From the NCBI GenBank assembly GCA_965602225.1, contig CBFCYE010000012.1, positions 12,056 through 76,055 on the forward strand: DNA of 64,000 nucleotides, written 5' to 3'. The translations under genes were made by a program, and so were the position numbers. Positions 17,497 to 26,074 of this stretch are shown piece by piece. The notes under the pieces were generated by a model, which was not told the DNA's origin, did not search any database, and worked only from the letters and a program-made list of their open reading frames with translations. The first letter of the stretch is position 1; each line of letters starts with the position of its first letter. Source of the DNA: Tenderia sp965602225. Its GTDB lineage: Bacteria > Pseudomonadota > Gammaproteobacteria > Tenderiales > Tenderiaceae.

Positions 17497-17520
17497 CCGG
17501 GGTGCCCTGCTTCACCCCGG
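17497..17520 (+). terminator. Stem-loop after the MXKDX gene
   Basis: An eight-base GC-rich stem CCGGGGTG/CACCCCGG with an eight-base loop begins 21 bases after the stop codon. The T tract is weak, so the terminator call is moderate. Confidence 0.45.
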
Positions 17521-17838
17521 TGACTTATTTAAATCTCAGATTGAACTAACAGTTATATAGAAATAATTGCTGTGACTGTTATCGTTGCTGCGTTGCCATA
17601 ATCATCATCTTTTAGACGTATTCTACTTGCAGTGTTTATCTGTAAATAATAACGTGACAGGAAATTGTAAGTCACTGATTAATACTGTGAACAAATGTTA
17701 CAGTGGAAATAATTACAAAAGGATAACGAGGCATGGGGTGAGCATCACCCGCTTTAACGGACGCAAAAGTCTAACTGGGAACTGAACTACAAAACGATTA
17801 GGTATGAATAAGGTTGTTGTTATCAACGCTTATAATCT
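17521..17838. other. Gap with no recognised gene
   Basis: About 320 bases between the MXKDX stem-loop and the 3' end of the cheY-like gene. A 66-codon frame at 17585 has no good ribosome-binding site or recognisable content. Near 17735-17765 there is a small palindrome GGTGA-GCA-TCACC and the string GGACGCAAA. I see no convincing gene or RNA. Confidence 0.4.
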
Positions 17839-18198
17839 TTAGCCTAAAAACTTTTTAACCAGCTCCAGTAACTGGTCCGGATTAAATGGTTTTACTATCC
17901 AGCCGGTTGCCCCTGCATCTTTACCTTTTGCCTTCATGTCGCCCGTTTCGGTTGTCAGGATTACTATAGGGGTGAATTTAAAATCAGCTAATGCCCGCAA
18001 CGCCTTGGTTAAACTGATGCCATCCATTCTCGGCATATTCACATCAGCCAGCACAAAATCAATCTTGGCCGTTTTAATCTTGTCTAATGCATCAACACCA
18101 TCGACTGCTTCGATAACGTCATAGCCTGCGTTTTTCAGCGTAAAGACAATAACTTTGCGCATGGATGTAGAGTCATCAACTGTGAGTATTGTCGGCAT
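17839..18198 (-). CDS. CheY-like single-domain response regulator
   Basis: The 119-residue protein is a lone receiver domain. It has the acidic pair in TVDDSTSMRK, the phosphoacceptor Asp in FVLADVNMPRMDG (near residue 54), the switch Thr in IVILTTET and the Lys in WIVKPFNP. It has no output domain, so it should act by protein contact, as CheY does. The start at 18198 is preceded by AGGAGTGAT; an in-frame start eight codons earlier is less likely. No chemotaxis genes lie nearby, so its partner kinase is unknown. Confidence 0.9.
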   Translation of the reverse strand: MPTILTVDDSTSMRKVIVFTLKNAGYDVIEAVDGVDALDKIKTAKIDFVLADVNMPRMDGISLTKALRALADFKFTPIVILTTETGDMKAKGKDAGATGWIVKPFNPDQLLELVKKFLG

Positions 18199-18222
18199 AT
18201 CACTCCTTTTTGCGCTAACCAT

Positions 18223-18502
18223 TCGATCACCAAGTTATGGCTGCGGATTAGATAGTAATTTTCAGGATATTTAAATTTGTTGCAGTAGCAACTGTCGGAG
18301 CCAAAAACCATTAGCCGTTACTTATATTGTTGACTGTATTACCTGGTTTATTTAGATGTAATTCACATGTCATATATCCCCAACTATTTTTGGCAGAAAG
18401 AGAAAGGGGGATTATTGATTAAAAAGATTGGCTGCTAAATATGGGCGTAATGACCAGTCGGGATTACGCCCAATAGATATTCAGAGGGGTTTGCCTAAGA
18501 AG
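18223..18502. other. Intergenic region with stem-loop
   Basis: This 280-base AT-rich gap contains a nine-base inverted repeat GGGCGTAAT/ATTACGCCC (18443-18451 and 18463-18471) with an 11-base loop. It lies just downstream of the small minus-strand gene at 18503 and may end or stabilise that transcript; there is no T tract. Nothing else was recognised. Confidence 0.4.
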
Positions 18503-18697
18503 TTATGCGTGTGTATCGATGATGCTGCCAATGGTGGAGGTCGATGAAGGTTTAGGGCTGGATTCCGTTTGTTCGACCGCACCAGCACGGCTGCGGTCAT
18601 TTTCAGTAGCATTGTCTTTTGTTGGCTGAGCCTGTTGAGTGTTGGTTGGTTGCTGGATTACGGGTGTGGCTGGTTGTGATACGCCGCTTATAGCCAT
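18503..18697 (-). CDS. Small low-complexity protein of unknown function
   Basis: I do not recognise this 64-residue protein. It starts MAISGVSQPATPVIQQP behind a clear AGAAGGAAT site. The body is rich in Gln, Pro, Thr, Ser and Ala and is probably disordered. There is no signal peptide or membrane segment. The good start site and the following hairpin support a real gene standing alone. Confidence 0.55.
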   Translation of the reverse strand: MAISGVSQPATPVIQQPTNTQQAQPTKDNATENDRSRAGAVEQTESSPKPSSTSTIGSIIDTHA

Positions 18698-18802
18698 TGA
18701 TTTATTCCTTCTGTTTAAGAGTTCTCTAATGTTATCGGGCGTTGGAGAATGGCTCTTTAGGAATAAATTGATTAATTTAGTATGGTATTAAATATCAAGG
18801 AT

Positions 18803-19096
18803 TTATAAGAGGTTTGCGGTCCGTTCTACTATGCAATCGTAGTCGCCCGCCTCAAACTCACGGCAAATCAGGGGCCGTTGTTCGTAGATCGTACAGGCCA
18901 TGGTGTCCCGGCTTAAGGCTGCACACCAGCCATCATGCAGCCGCCTCATGCTCTGTACGCCGAACTCATCGCTTTCAATATAATGTTCTGGCACGCCGGT
19001 CTCGGTAATCAGCATGACTTGCAAGCGGCAACAGCAGGCCTTGCAGTTTGCACAGGTGATGGCTGGTTCAGGTGGGTTTGTAAGCTCAATGCTCAT
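18803..19096 (-). CDS. YkgJ-type cysteine cluster protein
   Basis: The 97-residue protein carries the cysteine pattern of the YkgJ/CxxCxxCC family: CANCKACCCRL near residue 15, then WCAAL near 57, MACTIYEQRPLICREFEAGDY near 66-86 and a final Cys. The family is predicted to bind zinc or iron; its role is unknown. It is a single gene flanked by a REP-like repeat. Confidence 0.85.
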   Translation of the reverse strand: MSIELTNPPEPAITCANCKACCCRLQVMLITETGVPEHYIESDEFGVQSMRRLHDGWCAALSRDTMACTIYEQRPLICREFEAGDYDCIVERTANLL

Positions 19097-19230
19097 AATG
19101 GGTTTTGATGTCTATTTGGAGTGTGGGCTAATTTATCACACCTGGGATTTAGCCAGGCGGGCTTTGATTACGTATCTCTTCGTCACTCGGGCGAATACCC
19201 CAAAGGGCACAAGTGCCGGAGTCTAGTAAG

Positions 19231-19312
19231 TAGCCCGGATGAAGAGTAACGAAATCCGGGAGAGTATATGGGCCAAACCTGCCCTGGATTTTACTTCGTT
19301 ACATCCAGGCTG
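19231..19312. repeat. REP/BIME-like pair of inverted palindromes
   Basis: Two imperfect hairpins lie side by side: CCCGGAT...ATCCGGG at 19234-19260 and CCTGGAT...ATCCAGG at 19283-19309. The second is close to the reverse complement of the first (GAAGAGTAACGAA against TTACTTCGTTAC in the loops). The GTAGCCCGGATGAAG..AACG pattern recalls extragenic palindromes of many Gammaproteobacteria. It lies downstream of the aldehyde dehydrogenase gene and upstream of the ykgJ-like gene. Confidence 0.65.
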
Positions 19313-19352
19313 CGGTGAATGAAATATTCGTATGGCTGGTAACAAGCAGACA

Positions 19353-20873
19353 TTAATTCGATAAATCAAACTTTATCCCCTGCGCCAATGGCAACTCATC
19401 ACCCCAGTTGCTGGTATTGGTTTGTCTGCGCATATAGGCCTTCCAACAATCGGAACCGGCTTCACGCCCACCGCCGGTTTCTTTTTCACCACCAAAGGCG
19501 CCGCCGATTTCAGCGCCGGATGTGCCGATGTTGACGTTGGCGATGCCACAGTCTGATCCGCGATTAGACAAGAAAAGTTCGGCATTTTTTATCGAGTTGG
19601 TAAAGATGGCAGATGACAGACCTTGCGGCACATCATTTTGCATGTAGATGGCACCTTCAAGATTGCGGTAGCGCATCACATATAAAATCGGGGCGAAGGT
19701 TTCTTGTTTGACAACAGTGTTTTGTTTTTTGACTTCGATGATGGTGGGCTGAACAAAATGGCCTTTGCCTTTAATGATTTTGCCACCAAAAAGAATATTA
19801 CTGCCGCGACCCTGTATGTGAGCGATGGCCGCCTGGTAATCATTAATGGCCGACTTATCTATCAGTGGCCCCATGAGTGTGTCATTGTCTAGCGGGCTGC
19901 CTATGCGCACCTGTTTATAGGCATTGACCAGGCGTGGCAATAGTTGATCATAAATGGATTCATGCACGATTAGTCGTCTGGTTGAGGTGCAGCGTTGCCC
20001 GGCGGTGCCAACAGCGCCAAAGACAATGGCAGGTATGGCCAGATCCAGGTCGGCGGTTTCATCGACAATAATGGCATTGTTGCCGCTGCACTCAAGCAGA
20101 TATCTGCCTAGGCGTTTTGCTACTGTCTGGGCGACATAATGGCCAACCTTGCTGGAGCCGGTGAATGACACCAGTGCGATACGTTTGTCGCGAACAAAAC
20201 GTTTTGCGATGGTGTTGTCTTCAGGGATGAACATGGAGAAGATGCCGGGATAACCCATTTCTTCAAGCACGCTATTACAAATGTGTTGCACGGCAATGGC
20301 ACACAAAGGTGTTTTTGAGGAAGGTTTCCAGACTACAGTGTTGCCGGCAATGGCAGCGATAAAGCCATTCCACGCCCACACCGCAACAGGAAAATTAAAT
20401 GCACTGATAACACCGACCACACCAATGGGGTGCCATTGTTCATACATGCGATGCTCTGGTCGTTCGCTATGCATGGTCTTGCCATACAACATGCGTGACT
20501 GGCCAACGGCGAAGTCGGCAATGTCGATCATCTCCTGAACTTCACCATCGCCCTCTTGTTTTATCTTGCCCATCTCCATTGCCACCAGACTACCGAGCGC
20601 GTCTTTGTGTTGGCGCAAGGCATCGCCGATGCGGCGCACTACTTCGCCGCGTTGCGGTGCCGGAACCTTGGCCCACTCCTTTTGCGCCGCGACACTGGTC
20701 TTCATGACTGTTTCATAGTCATCGACTGAACAGGTATGAACCTTGGCGATCAGTTCTTCAGTGGCGGGATTGAATGACTCTAATAATTTATTTCCATGAG
20801 CATCTGCCCAGCCGTTGGCACTATGGGTTGAGGCATTTTCTTGTTTTAGTTTTAAGGCCTTTAAGATATCCAT
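19353..20873 (-). CDS. Alpha-aminoadipate semialdehyde dehydrogenase (ALDH7 type)
   Basis: This 506-residue NAD(P)-dependent aldehyde dehydrogenase resembles the antiquitin/ALDH7 group, which oxidises alpha-aminoadipate semialdehyde (piperideine-6-carboxylate) to aminoadipate in lysine breakdown. Visible are the cofactor-binding WKPSSKTPLC, FTGSSKVG, the glutamate in LLECSGNNAI, the catalytic Cys in GQRCTSTRRL and the ALDH7-like C-terminal GGGREAGSDCWKAYMRR. AAGGAG precedes the ATG. It lies 12 bases after the lysine/saccharopine dehydrogenase gene, which strongly supports the pathway. Confidence 0.87.
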   Translation of the reverse strand: MDILKALKLKQENASTHSANGWADAHGNKLLESFNPATEELIAKVHTCSVDDYETVMKTSVAAQKEWAKVPAPQRGEVVRRIGDALRQHKDALGSLVAMEMGKIKQEGDGEVQEMIDIADFAVGQSRMLYGKTMHSERPEHRMYEQWHPIGVVGVISAFNFPVAVWAWNGFIAAIAGNTVVWKPSSKTPLCAIAVQHICNSVLEEMGYPGIFSMFIPEDNTIAKRFVRDKRIALVSFTGSSKVGHYVAQTVAKRLGRYLLECSGNNAIIVDETADLDLAIPAIVFGAVGTAGQRCTSTRRLIVHESIYDQLLPRLVNAYKQVRIGSPLDNDTLMGPLIDKSAINDYQAAIAHIQGRGSNILFGGKIIKGKGHFVQPTIIEVKKQNTVVKQETFAPILYVMRYRNLEGAIYMQNDVPQGLSSAIFTNSIKNAELFLSNRGSDCGIANVNIGTSGAEIGGAFGGEKETGGGREAGSDCWKAYMRRQTNTSNWGDELPLAQGIKFDLSN

Positions 20874-20885
20874 ATTTTGTACTCC

Positions 20886-21977
20886 TTATGCGTAGTACTT
20901 GCCGAAGCGATTGTTAATGACTTGATCCAGGCGAATACTTTCTTGAGTGACGAAGCCGTGAAATTTATCGCTGTTATCCAATACGATATCCATGACGCTG
21001 CATATACCAGCGGCAGTTGTGACCTGAATAGAAGACCAGCGCTTGCCAGCGATATCTTGAGGGTAGACCTTTTTGACATAGTTCTCTTCCAGCAACTCGC
21101 CATTGATACGCCCGCTTGCAGCAACATAGACCAGCACTACATCTTGCAGTGTTTTGGGGATGGAGTTTTCAAGAATGCGTTTGAGTGTGTCGCGATCATC
21201 GTTGAGGCGTAGATCATTCATCAACAGTTTGATCTCTTTGCAGTGGCCGGGATAACGCATGGTCTTGTAGTTCATACTGCGGATCTTGCCATCGTAGGTT
21301 TCGGCTAAAGTGCCGAGGCCGCCGGAGGTATTAAAGGCTTCATAGAGCACGCCATCAAGGGTGATGGTTTCATAACCTTCCAGCGGTTGTAGTGCCACCA
21401 TTTCATTTTCTTCAATGCCGTAACAGGTGTTGCCGTATTCATTGATCAGGCCGTCGGTGGACCAGGTCAGTGAATATTTCAACACATTATTAGGATTGAC
21501 CGGCAAGGCACCGACACGCATCTTGACCGTATCAATGGTGTCGAAGTGTTGCATCAAATCATTGGCGGCGATGCTGATAAATCCCGGTGCCAGACCACAC
21601 TGCGGCATAAAGACATTTTGTTTACCGGCGCTGAGTTTGTGCACATGGCGAGTGACCTCTACGTCTTCTGTGAGGTCAAAGTAATTAAGGTCATAACGGG
21701 CTGCCAGATCAGCCACCAAAGTATTGCAGTAATAAGGCAGGCCGGAGATGACGGCATCATATTTATGTTTTTGCATAACCTTGGCCAGGGCGGCCTCATC
21801 CTGGGCATCAAGCAGAAAGGCATTCACATCACACAGCCCTGTCTCCTGACACAACTTTTGTGCCGCATCGGTGTCGAGGCTACCGACGTGAACATCATAA
21901 TCACCAGACTCTGCCAGCATGCAGGTAATGAGTGAGCCTATCTTGCCTGAACCTAATAGTAAGACTTGACGTTTCAT
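20886..21977 (-). CDS. Saccharopine dehydrogenase / lysine 6-dehydrogenase-like protein
   Basis: This 363-residue oxidoreductase has an N-terminal Rossmann motif (LLLGSGKIGSLIT) and the family segments GLAPGFISIAANDL, STDGLINEYGNTCYG, EAFNTSGGLGTLAETYDGK and MNYKTMRYPGHC. The length and the latter motifs are closest to lysine 6-dehydrogenases, which form aminoadipate semialdehyde from lysine; a saccharopine-cleaving enzyme is the alternative. No lysine-ketoglutarate reductase is present in the window, which favours the first. The ATG at 21977 follows GGAGGTAACG. It is operon partner of the ALDH7-type gene and divergent from the DUF1338 gene. Confidence 0.82.
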   Translation of the reverse strand: MKRQVLLLGSGKIGSLITCMLAESGDYDVHVGSLDTDAAQKLCQETGLCDVNAFLLDAQDEAALAKVMQKHKYDAVISGLPYYCNTLVADLAARYDLNYFDLTEDVEVTRHVHKLSAGKQNVFMPQCGLAPGFISIAANDLMQHFDTIDTVKMRVGALPVNPNNVLKYSLTWSTDGLINEYGNTCYGIEENEMVALQPLEGYETITLDGVLYEAFNTSGGLGTLAETYDGKIRSMNYKTMRYPGHCKEIKLLMNDLRLNDDRDTLKRILENSIPKTLQDVVLVYVAASGRINGELLEENYVKKVYPQDIAGKRWSSIQVTTAAGICSVMDIVLDNSDKFHGFVTQESIRLDQVINNRFGKYYA

Positions 21978-22061
21978 AAACGTTACCTCCATTTGGCCGA
22001 TAATATAGTTATAGACACCCGCTGCGCCTTCCGCGTGGCCTCAGATCTTACAGGAGGCTCC

Positions 22062-23243
22062 ATGTCTTCAAATCAATATTCCAGTTTTGCCAATACCCTT
22101 GCCAGGCAACTGCTTGAAAATGAATCTGCTTTTTATTCAGACAACAAACAAAAACAGCGAGTTCATGTGCGTGGCAATGATGCTCAGGTGTTTGCACTTG
22201 ATATGACGCCATTCATGGCCACACCTGAACCAGTTAGCGCCAGACAATGGTTTGATGGCGTTAACTGTGTCTCTAAGTTGTTATCGGCATATCAGGGCGC
22301 AAAGCAAAGTCTGCCGTTTGAGATGGATATTCCGGAGGCACGAAAAAACGTATCTGCATACGCCGATGATTTTTTAATCGCCATCCTCGCTAAGGCCAAT
22401 GCAGCCTTAACCGATCAACAAGCAGCACTGATTGCCAACTGGGTTAAACATCTGGATGTCTACTGTGCTGTGAAATCGGTGGAATCATTTTTGTACAGCC
22501 ATGCGGATTTGAAACTGCTGGAGATTGCCCCTGATTATGGTTGGGATGTGCTCTTCGATCATATGGCGATTCGTTGTGGCAGTCAGGAGTATAAAGATGC
22601 CGAGCGAGTTTCTGATCTTCTGAAACAGGACCACGGTTATGTTTCAACCCAGTTTGCGGCCGAGGCCTATTATCAGTTTCCCGATGGTTGGAACGCCTAC
22701 CCTGTTTACAAGATTTTAGAGAATGGTCAGGTGTTGCGGGTGTTTGTTGATCAGTCCGATGCCGAAGATGAAACTCAGATTATTCAGCACTGGAATCGGG
22801 TCTATGGTTATACCGCTCATCACGTGGGCATCCGTGCAACCCAACTTGTTGATGGTGTGCGTGTGGCAGTGCCGTTGGATGAGGTGATGCAGGCCTTAAC
22901 AAAATCCGGTGTCGAAATTCTTACGCCAACCGGACATTACACCGAAGGCCTGTTATTACAGGTGTTTACTCGGCCGGAAAAAAACACCTACATCCCCGCC
23001 AATCTAAAGGCAGAGGTTATCGCTCATGGTGAGAATCTTGAAAAGACCATTGAGAATGCCAAACTGTTGGAGTTGGTATCGCGCAAAGAAATGCAGCCGT
23101 TACAGGCGAAAAAATATTTCGCCCTATATGGTCTGAAATACGATGCCAATAACCCGCATCACTCGGCACCGCTGTATCAATATTTTTTACCGGCGCAGGC
23201 GGCGCATGTGATCAAGACATCGCAGCAGGTGTTGGCAGGTTAG
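22062..23243 (+). CDS. DUF1338 protein, HglS-like 2-oxoadipate dioxygenase/decarboxylase
   Basis: DUF1338 enzymes related to HglS are non-haem Fe(II) enzymes converting 2-oxoadipate to 2-hydroxyglutarate in bacterial lysine catabolism. The 393-residue protein has the metal/substrate motif FDHMAIRC (His167, Arg171 by my count), a second His-rich strand YTAHHVGIRAT near 265 and LLLQVFTRP near 310 that may hold the acidic ligand. The ATG at 22062 follows AGGAGG. It is divergent from the lysine dehydrogenase/ALDH7 pair, so it would act two steps further on. About 100 extra residues precede the first metal motif compared with my memory of HglS. Confidence 0.8.
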   Translation: MSSNQYSSFANTLARQLLENESAFYSDNKQKQRVHVRGNDAQVFALDMTPFMATPEPVSARQWFDGVNCVSKLLSAYQGAKQSLPFEMDIPEARKNVSAYADDFLIAILAKANAALTDQQAALIANWVKHLDVYCAVKSVESFLYSHADLKLLEIAPDYGWDVLFDHMAIRCGSQEYKDAERVSDLLKQDHGYVSTQFAAEAYYQFPDGWNAYPVYKILENGQVLRVFVDQSDAEDETQIIQHWNRVYGYTAHHVGIRATQLVDGVRVAVPLDEVMQALTKSGVEILTPTGHYTEGLLLQVFTRPEKNTYIPANLKAEVIAHGENLEKTIENAKLLELVSRKEMQPLQAKKYFALYGLKYDANNPHHSAPLYQYFLPAQAAHVIKTSQQVLAG

Positions 23244-23251
23244 CTTTGTTG

Positions 23252-25888
23252 TTAAGGCACGCTGTTAAAGTCAGCAAAAATACTGAACGCAAAAGTGGTG
23301 GTTGGATCGATGAAGAAGACCTCACTGCGTAAACCGCTATCCGTTTGGGGGGCGACGTCAACCTTCAAAAAATAAGTCTCGCCGCCAGCAAGCTGGCCAC
23401 CATTTATTCCAGCGCCGGGTTGGGTGGCTGGTGAGCCGCCGCCATTGCTGAATTCAAACCTATCGATAGTGAAGTCACGGTTGGAAATGTTTTTCATCAG
23501 CAAACCAAACCAGCTGCCTGCTAGTAAGTTCGTGGTGTTGCCGTCATAGATTGTATATTTAAAACCCTGCCGGGCGATGACACTGATAAAGCTGCTGGTT
23601 GATAGTATGTTGCTGGTGAGGCTGAGATTGTAAGTGGGAATGCTGGCCTCTATTTCAATGTAACCATTATGCGTTGAAGGTAAGTCAAAGCTGGCTGTGC
23701 CGCCAGTGGTGGTAATGGTGCTAGTGATAGTAGTCGCTGCTGTCGTTTTGATATTTATCACAGTGCCATCGGCAATGACGCCACTGCTACCAGCGGGTTG
23801 CACGGTAATGGTGATGCTGCTGTTGTCAGCGCCAGTGTTAAGAATGACATTGGGTGAAGCGAAAAAACTGAGGGATGCCGGGGCATTTGGATTATCAACA
23901 ACCGTGATATTGGTGGTGGCAGAAACAGTATTCAGGCTGGCTGAAATCGTAACGCTACCACTGCTTAGTGCAGAGACTAAACCTGTGTAGATATCGGCAT
24001 TGGATATGTTGGCGATACTGCTGTCTGAGCTTGACCATGTCACCCTGTCGCTAATATCAAGCGTGCTGCTGTCGTCAAAGTGACCGGTTGCGGTGAGTGT
24101 TTGTGAGGTGCTGACATTCATGCTGCTGTTGCTGGGCTGGATTGTGATGCTAGTCAGTTGTGCGTCGGTGATAGTGGCAGTGGTGATGCCGCTAATGCCT
24201 CCAAATGTTGCGCTGATAGTGGTAGTGCCGGCGGCGTTGCTGCTTAGCAGGCCTTTGTTAGTCGTTGCATTGCTAATGCTGGCCACGCCGCTATTGCTGC
24301 TAGCCCAGGTGACACTACTGCTAAGGTCTTGTGTGCTGGCATCGTTGAAGGTTCCGGTGGCAACAAACTGCTGATTATAGCCATTGGCGATGCTGGCATT
24401 TGCTGGTGACAGGCTTATGCTGATGAGTGTTGCCGGGGTAATAGTCAGACCGGTAAAGGCACTGACGCTACCCAGCGTTGCGATGACCTGGACACTGCCA
24501 CTGGCAACGGCTTTGAAGTAACCGGCTTCACTCTGCTGTTCAACAAGTTTGGTGTTGCTGCTATTGTGACTTGACCATGTCACCTGCTTACTAAGATCCC
24601 TGCTAGAACCATTATTGTAAAAGCCGGTAACACTGAACTTCTGTTGTGTATTGATGGCAATGCTGCTGTTTGCCGGTGTTATCGTCATGCTTTGCAGTAC
24701 GGCATTGGAGACGCTGAGTGTGGCCTGTTGGTTTTGGCCGCCGAAATAGGCGGTGATGTTACTGCTACCCACGGCGATTGCAGAAACGATGCCGCGATTT
24801 GAACTGGTATTACCGATCGTAGCGACACTGGTATTGCTGGATGTCCAGGTGGTTTGAGCCGTGATATCGATATTTGAACCATCGGAGTATTGTGCTGTGG
24901 CAAACAGTTGCAGGGTTTCGCCGCTGATCATTTCCGGGCTGACAGGCGAAATATTGATCGTTGTCAGGCTTGCTGCGTTGATAGTGATGTCGGTGTTTGT
25001 GGTTTGGTTCTGATAAGTGATGGTGATAGTTACGCTTCCGGCTTTTAATCCTGTGACCAGACCATTGCCATCAATGGTGGCAATGCTGGTGTCGGTTGAA
25101 CTCCAGCTGACTTCTGAACTTAGATCGGATTTGCTGCCATCGGAATAAATGCCATCGGCCTGCAGTTGCAGTTTGGCATCAATGGGCAGGCTGGTCTGTG
25201 GCGTAGTGATTTCCAGTCGGGTCAGGGTGGCGCTACTGATGCTGGCCTGGGTGGTATCAGTTTTGGTGCCATAGCTGGCAGTGATGGTGGCAGTGCCGCT
25301 GGCAACTGCGTTGGCAACGCCCTTACTGCCAGTTGTATCGGAAATGGTGAGCTTGCTGGTGTTGTCGCTGCTCCAGCTGGTCAGCTCGGTAACATCAAAG
25401 CTGTAGTTTGAGGTGCCATTTCCAAATAGAGCCTCAGCACTGAACTGGTGTTGCTCGGCGATGGCAAGTGCGCCAGTCAGCGGCTTGATGGTCAGCGATA
25501 ACAGGCTGCCGTCTTCGATGGTGACGGTGATAGAGGCGGTTTTATTGCGCACCACCGCAGAAATCACAGTGCTGCCAGCTGCCAAGGCAGTGATTACGCC
25601 ATTGGCATCAATGCTAGCGGCGGCGGAATTTGATGAAAACCAACTTGCCTCGCTGCTAAGATCAAGGTGGCTGTTGTCAGAATAGAGTGCAACCGCATGT
25701 GCTTTAGTCGTGAGTCCAACAATCAGGGTTGTGTCGTCTATTTGTATCTGCGCGCTTTGCAGTGTTTTTGTCGCGGCTGGGGTTGCAGCAGAACCACCAC
25801 CGCCACCACAGGCGGAAATCAGGCAGCCCAGTGCAATGATTAACAGCATCGACAGTGGGCGTGAGTATGGACTGAAGCGTGATTTCAT
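23252..25888 (-). CDS. Surface lipoprotein with tandem bacterial Ig-like (Big_2) domains
   Basis: The 878-residue protein has a lipoprotein signal (LGCLISACGGGGG, Cys27), then about seven Big_2-like repeats of 85-95 residues up to about residue 675. Each repeat shows a phrase such as YSDGSKSDLSSEVSWSS, followed by ATID or ASIS, a GLV step and AGSVTI. A further beta-rich C-terminal part follows without this phrase. Such proteins are anchored in the outer membrane and often mediate adhesion or cell-surface contacts; the ligand is unknown. It stands alone, convergent with the DUF1338 gene (8-base gap) and divergent from argE. Confidence 0.85.
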   Translation of the reverse strand: MKSRFSPYSRPLSMLLIIALGCLISACGGGGGSAATPAATKTLQSAQIQIDDTTLIVGLTTKAHAVALYSDNSHLDLSSEASWFSSNSAAASIDANGVITALAAGSTVISAVVRNKTASITVTIEDGSLLSLTIKPLTGALAIAEQHQFSAEALFGNGTSNYSFDVTELTSWSSDNTSKLTISDTTGSKGVANAVASGTATITASYGTKTDTTQASISSATLTRLEITTPQTSLPIDAKLQLQADGIYSDGSKSDLSSEVSWSSTDTSIATIDGNGLVTGLKAGSVTITITYQNQTTNTDITINAASLTTINISPVSPEMISGETLQLFATAQYSDGSNIDITAQTTWTSSNTSVATIGNTSSNRGIVSAIAVGSSNITAYFGGQNQQATLSVSNAVLQSMTITPANSSIAINTQQKFSVTGFYNNGSSRDLSKQVTWSSHNSSNTKLVEQQSEAGYFKAVASGSVQVIATLGSVSAFTGLTITPATLISISLSPANASIANGYNQQFVATGTFNDASTQDLSSSVTWASSNSGVASISNATTNKGLLSSNAAGTTTISATFGGISGITTATITDAQLTSITIQPSNSSMNVSTSQTLTATGHFDDSSTLDISDRVTWSSSDSSIANISNADIYTGLVSALSSGSVTISASLNTVSATTNITVVDNPNAPASLSFFASPNVILNTGADNSSITITVQPAGSSGVIADGTVINIKTTAATTITSTITTTGGTASFDLPSTHNGYIEIEASIPTYNLSLTSNILSTSSFISVIARQGFKYTIYDGNTTNLLAGSWFGLLMKNISNRDFTIDRFEFSNGGGSPATQPGAGINGGQLAGGETYFLKVDVAPQTDSGLRSEVFFIDPTTTFAFSIFADFNSVP

Positions 25889-26074
25889 AAGGGTTTCAAC
25901 AATATCGGCAAATTCTTAAAGGAAGTCTGTCAGCAAAGATAACACTTTTAATTGTCATGATAAGTATCGGCAGCGCTAACTTTGGCTAAATGGCTGGCCC
26001 TGGAATGGGTTATGGTGTGGCAATCGGCGATAAAATGGCAATCATTATATATAGTGTGATTTTTTGAGCGGCAG

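Noticed and set aside
17735..17775. GGTGAGCATCACC followed by GGACGCAAA looked like part of a c-di-GMP-I riboswitch
   Set aside because: The other conserved half of the fold is not visible and the plus strand has no gene behind it; the next gene is on the minus strand.
17585..17785. 66-codon open frame between the MXKDX gene and cheY-like gene
   Set aside because: No ribosome-binding site, no recognisable domain, and composition like non-coding AT-rich sequence.
23252..25888. Repeated DNA in this region as a tandem-repeat array or phase-variable locus
   Set aside because: The periodicity comes from diverged Ig-like protein repeats; units are not near-identical and no simple-sequence tract is seen.
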